A stretch of 5,320 nucleotides of DNA from Candidatus Cloacimonadota bacterium (GTDB lineage Bacteria; Cloacimonadota; Cloacimonadia; JGIOTU-2), in contig JACNFI010000105.1 of the NCBI GenBank assembly GCA_014384665.1, positions 1 through 5,320 of the forward strand, written 5' to 3'. The notes under the pieces are model-generated. The model saw nothing but the letters and a program-made list of their open reading frames with translations, made no database searches and was not told the DNA's origin. The first letter of the stretch is position 1. Each line of letters begins with the position of its first letter. Positions 4,777 through 5,320 of the stretch are shown piece by piece. A program made the position numbers and the translations under genes.

Positions 4777-5320
4777 TAATTTTTATCCCCATGCGGATGT
4801 GCTTGTTCGTATATTTCTTTAAGTTTTTTTATTGAAGTATGGGTATAAATTTCAGTTGAAGTCAAACTGCTATGACCAAGGAGTTCCTGAACTGAACGGA
4901 GATCTGCACCATGATCAAGCAAATGTGTTGCAAATGTATGTCGGATTGTGTGTGGACTGTATCTTTTTGATTTTTCGATAATTTTTAGATATTTATTAAT
5001 TATGTAACGGAGTTCATCGGCAGATAAAGGTTTTCCATTAATTGAAAGGAATAACATTTTTTCATTTTTATCTTTTAATAATGAAGTTCTTACTTTAAGA
5101 TAATCCGAGATTGCTTGTTGAGCATATTTCCCAATAGGAATTATTCTGGTTTTACTCCTTTTGCCTAAAACTTTTATTAATCCCTTTTTGAGATTAATAT
5201 TTGAAAGTTTAATTCCAGCTAATTCTCCAATTCTAATACCACTGCTGTAAAGCAATTCCAATATTGCTTTGTTTCTTATTCCAAGAATATCTTCTGAATC
5301 TGGAATACTTAACACAAATT
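4776..5320 (-). CDS. xerC: Tyrosine recombinase XerC/XerD, catalytic domain; N-terminus beyond right edge
   Basis: The frame is open to the right edge. The GTG at 5313-5315 is not the start: it lies in the middle of the conserved VLSIPDSEDILGIRNKAILE segment, so roughly the first 110-120 residues of a usual 295-300 residue Xer protein are missing. Counting from that valine, the catalytic set is complete: Arg28 (SSGIRIGEL), Lys52 (VLGKRSKTR), His122 and Arg125 (SPHTIRHTF), His148 (LLGHSS) and the nucleophile Tyr157 (TEIYTH). The spacing H-x2-R, then 23 and 9 residues, equals that of E. coli XerD. The C-terminus (IKKLKEIYEQAHPHG) is the usual ending of chromosomal XerC-type proteins and argues against a phage integrase. 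The role is resolving chromosome dimers at dif with a partner recombinase. XerC versus XerD or a single XerA/XerH-like enzyme cannot be settled from this part. Confidence 0.88.
   Translation of the reverse strand, partial: FVLSIPDSEDILGIRNKAILELLYSSGIRIGELAGIKLSNINLKKGLIKVLGKRSKTRIIPIGKYAQQAISDYLKVRTSLLKDKNEKMLFLSINGKPLSADELRYIINKYLKIIEKSKRYSPHTIRHTFATHLLDHGADLRSVQELLGHSSLTSTEIYTHTSIKKLKEIYEQAHPHGDKN

Noticed and set aside
5313..5315. GTG as start of the recombinase
   Set aside because: It is an internal valine within the conserved VLSIPD segment. The frame stays open to the window edge and the core-binding domain of Xer proteins must precede it.

Overview
The window is a very AT-rich stretch of bacterial DNA in which every gene I can support is read on the minus strand. 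A cleaved signal peptide on a DUF4139 protein suggests an envelope with an export system. The AT-rich codon use and the short CAAC/GTTG-type repeats between genes would fit an uncultured lineage near Bacteroidetes/Cloacimonadota. That placement is a guess, because no rRNA or other phylogenetic marker is present.

Layout in transcription order, from high to low coordinates. (1) 4776-5320 is the catalytic C-terminal part of a XerC/XerD-type tyrosine recombinase, whose N-terminus lies beyond the right edge. (2) 4303-4775 is a non-coding gap with a 42-nt dyad, a nonamer tandem repeat and a possible 105-bp element with imperfect inverted ends. (3) 3658-4302 is a complete uridine kinase (udk). (4) 3469-3657 is a gap dominated by heptamer repeats on opposite strands, which form a 16-bp perfect inverted repeat. 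(5) 2110-3468 is a complete exported DUF4139 protein. (6) 1531-2109 is a decayed region: a hairpin just after the DUF4139 stop, a 32-nt-period repeat, a headless DUF4143-type ATPase remnant, and a frameshifted gene tail that may belong to a lost DNA methyltransferase. (7) 1-1530 is the N-terminal half of a type III-like restriction helicase (Res), which continues past the left edge.

The housekeeping part (xerC, udk, DUF4139) shows no tight operon: the gaps are about 190 and 470 bases and are filled with repeats. The left third looks like an accessory or defence locus inserted beside it. There the restriction subunit is open throughout its visible half, but the region directly upstream, where a modification methylase would be expected, holds only gene debris. 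I see no clearly new system. The best leads are the broken tail before the restriction gene, the heptamer dyad upstream of the DUF4139 gene, and the small element-like structure at the 3' end of xerC.
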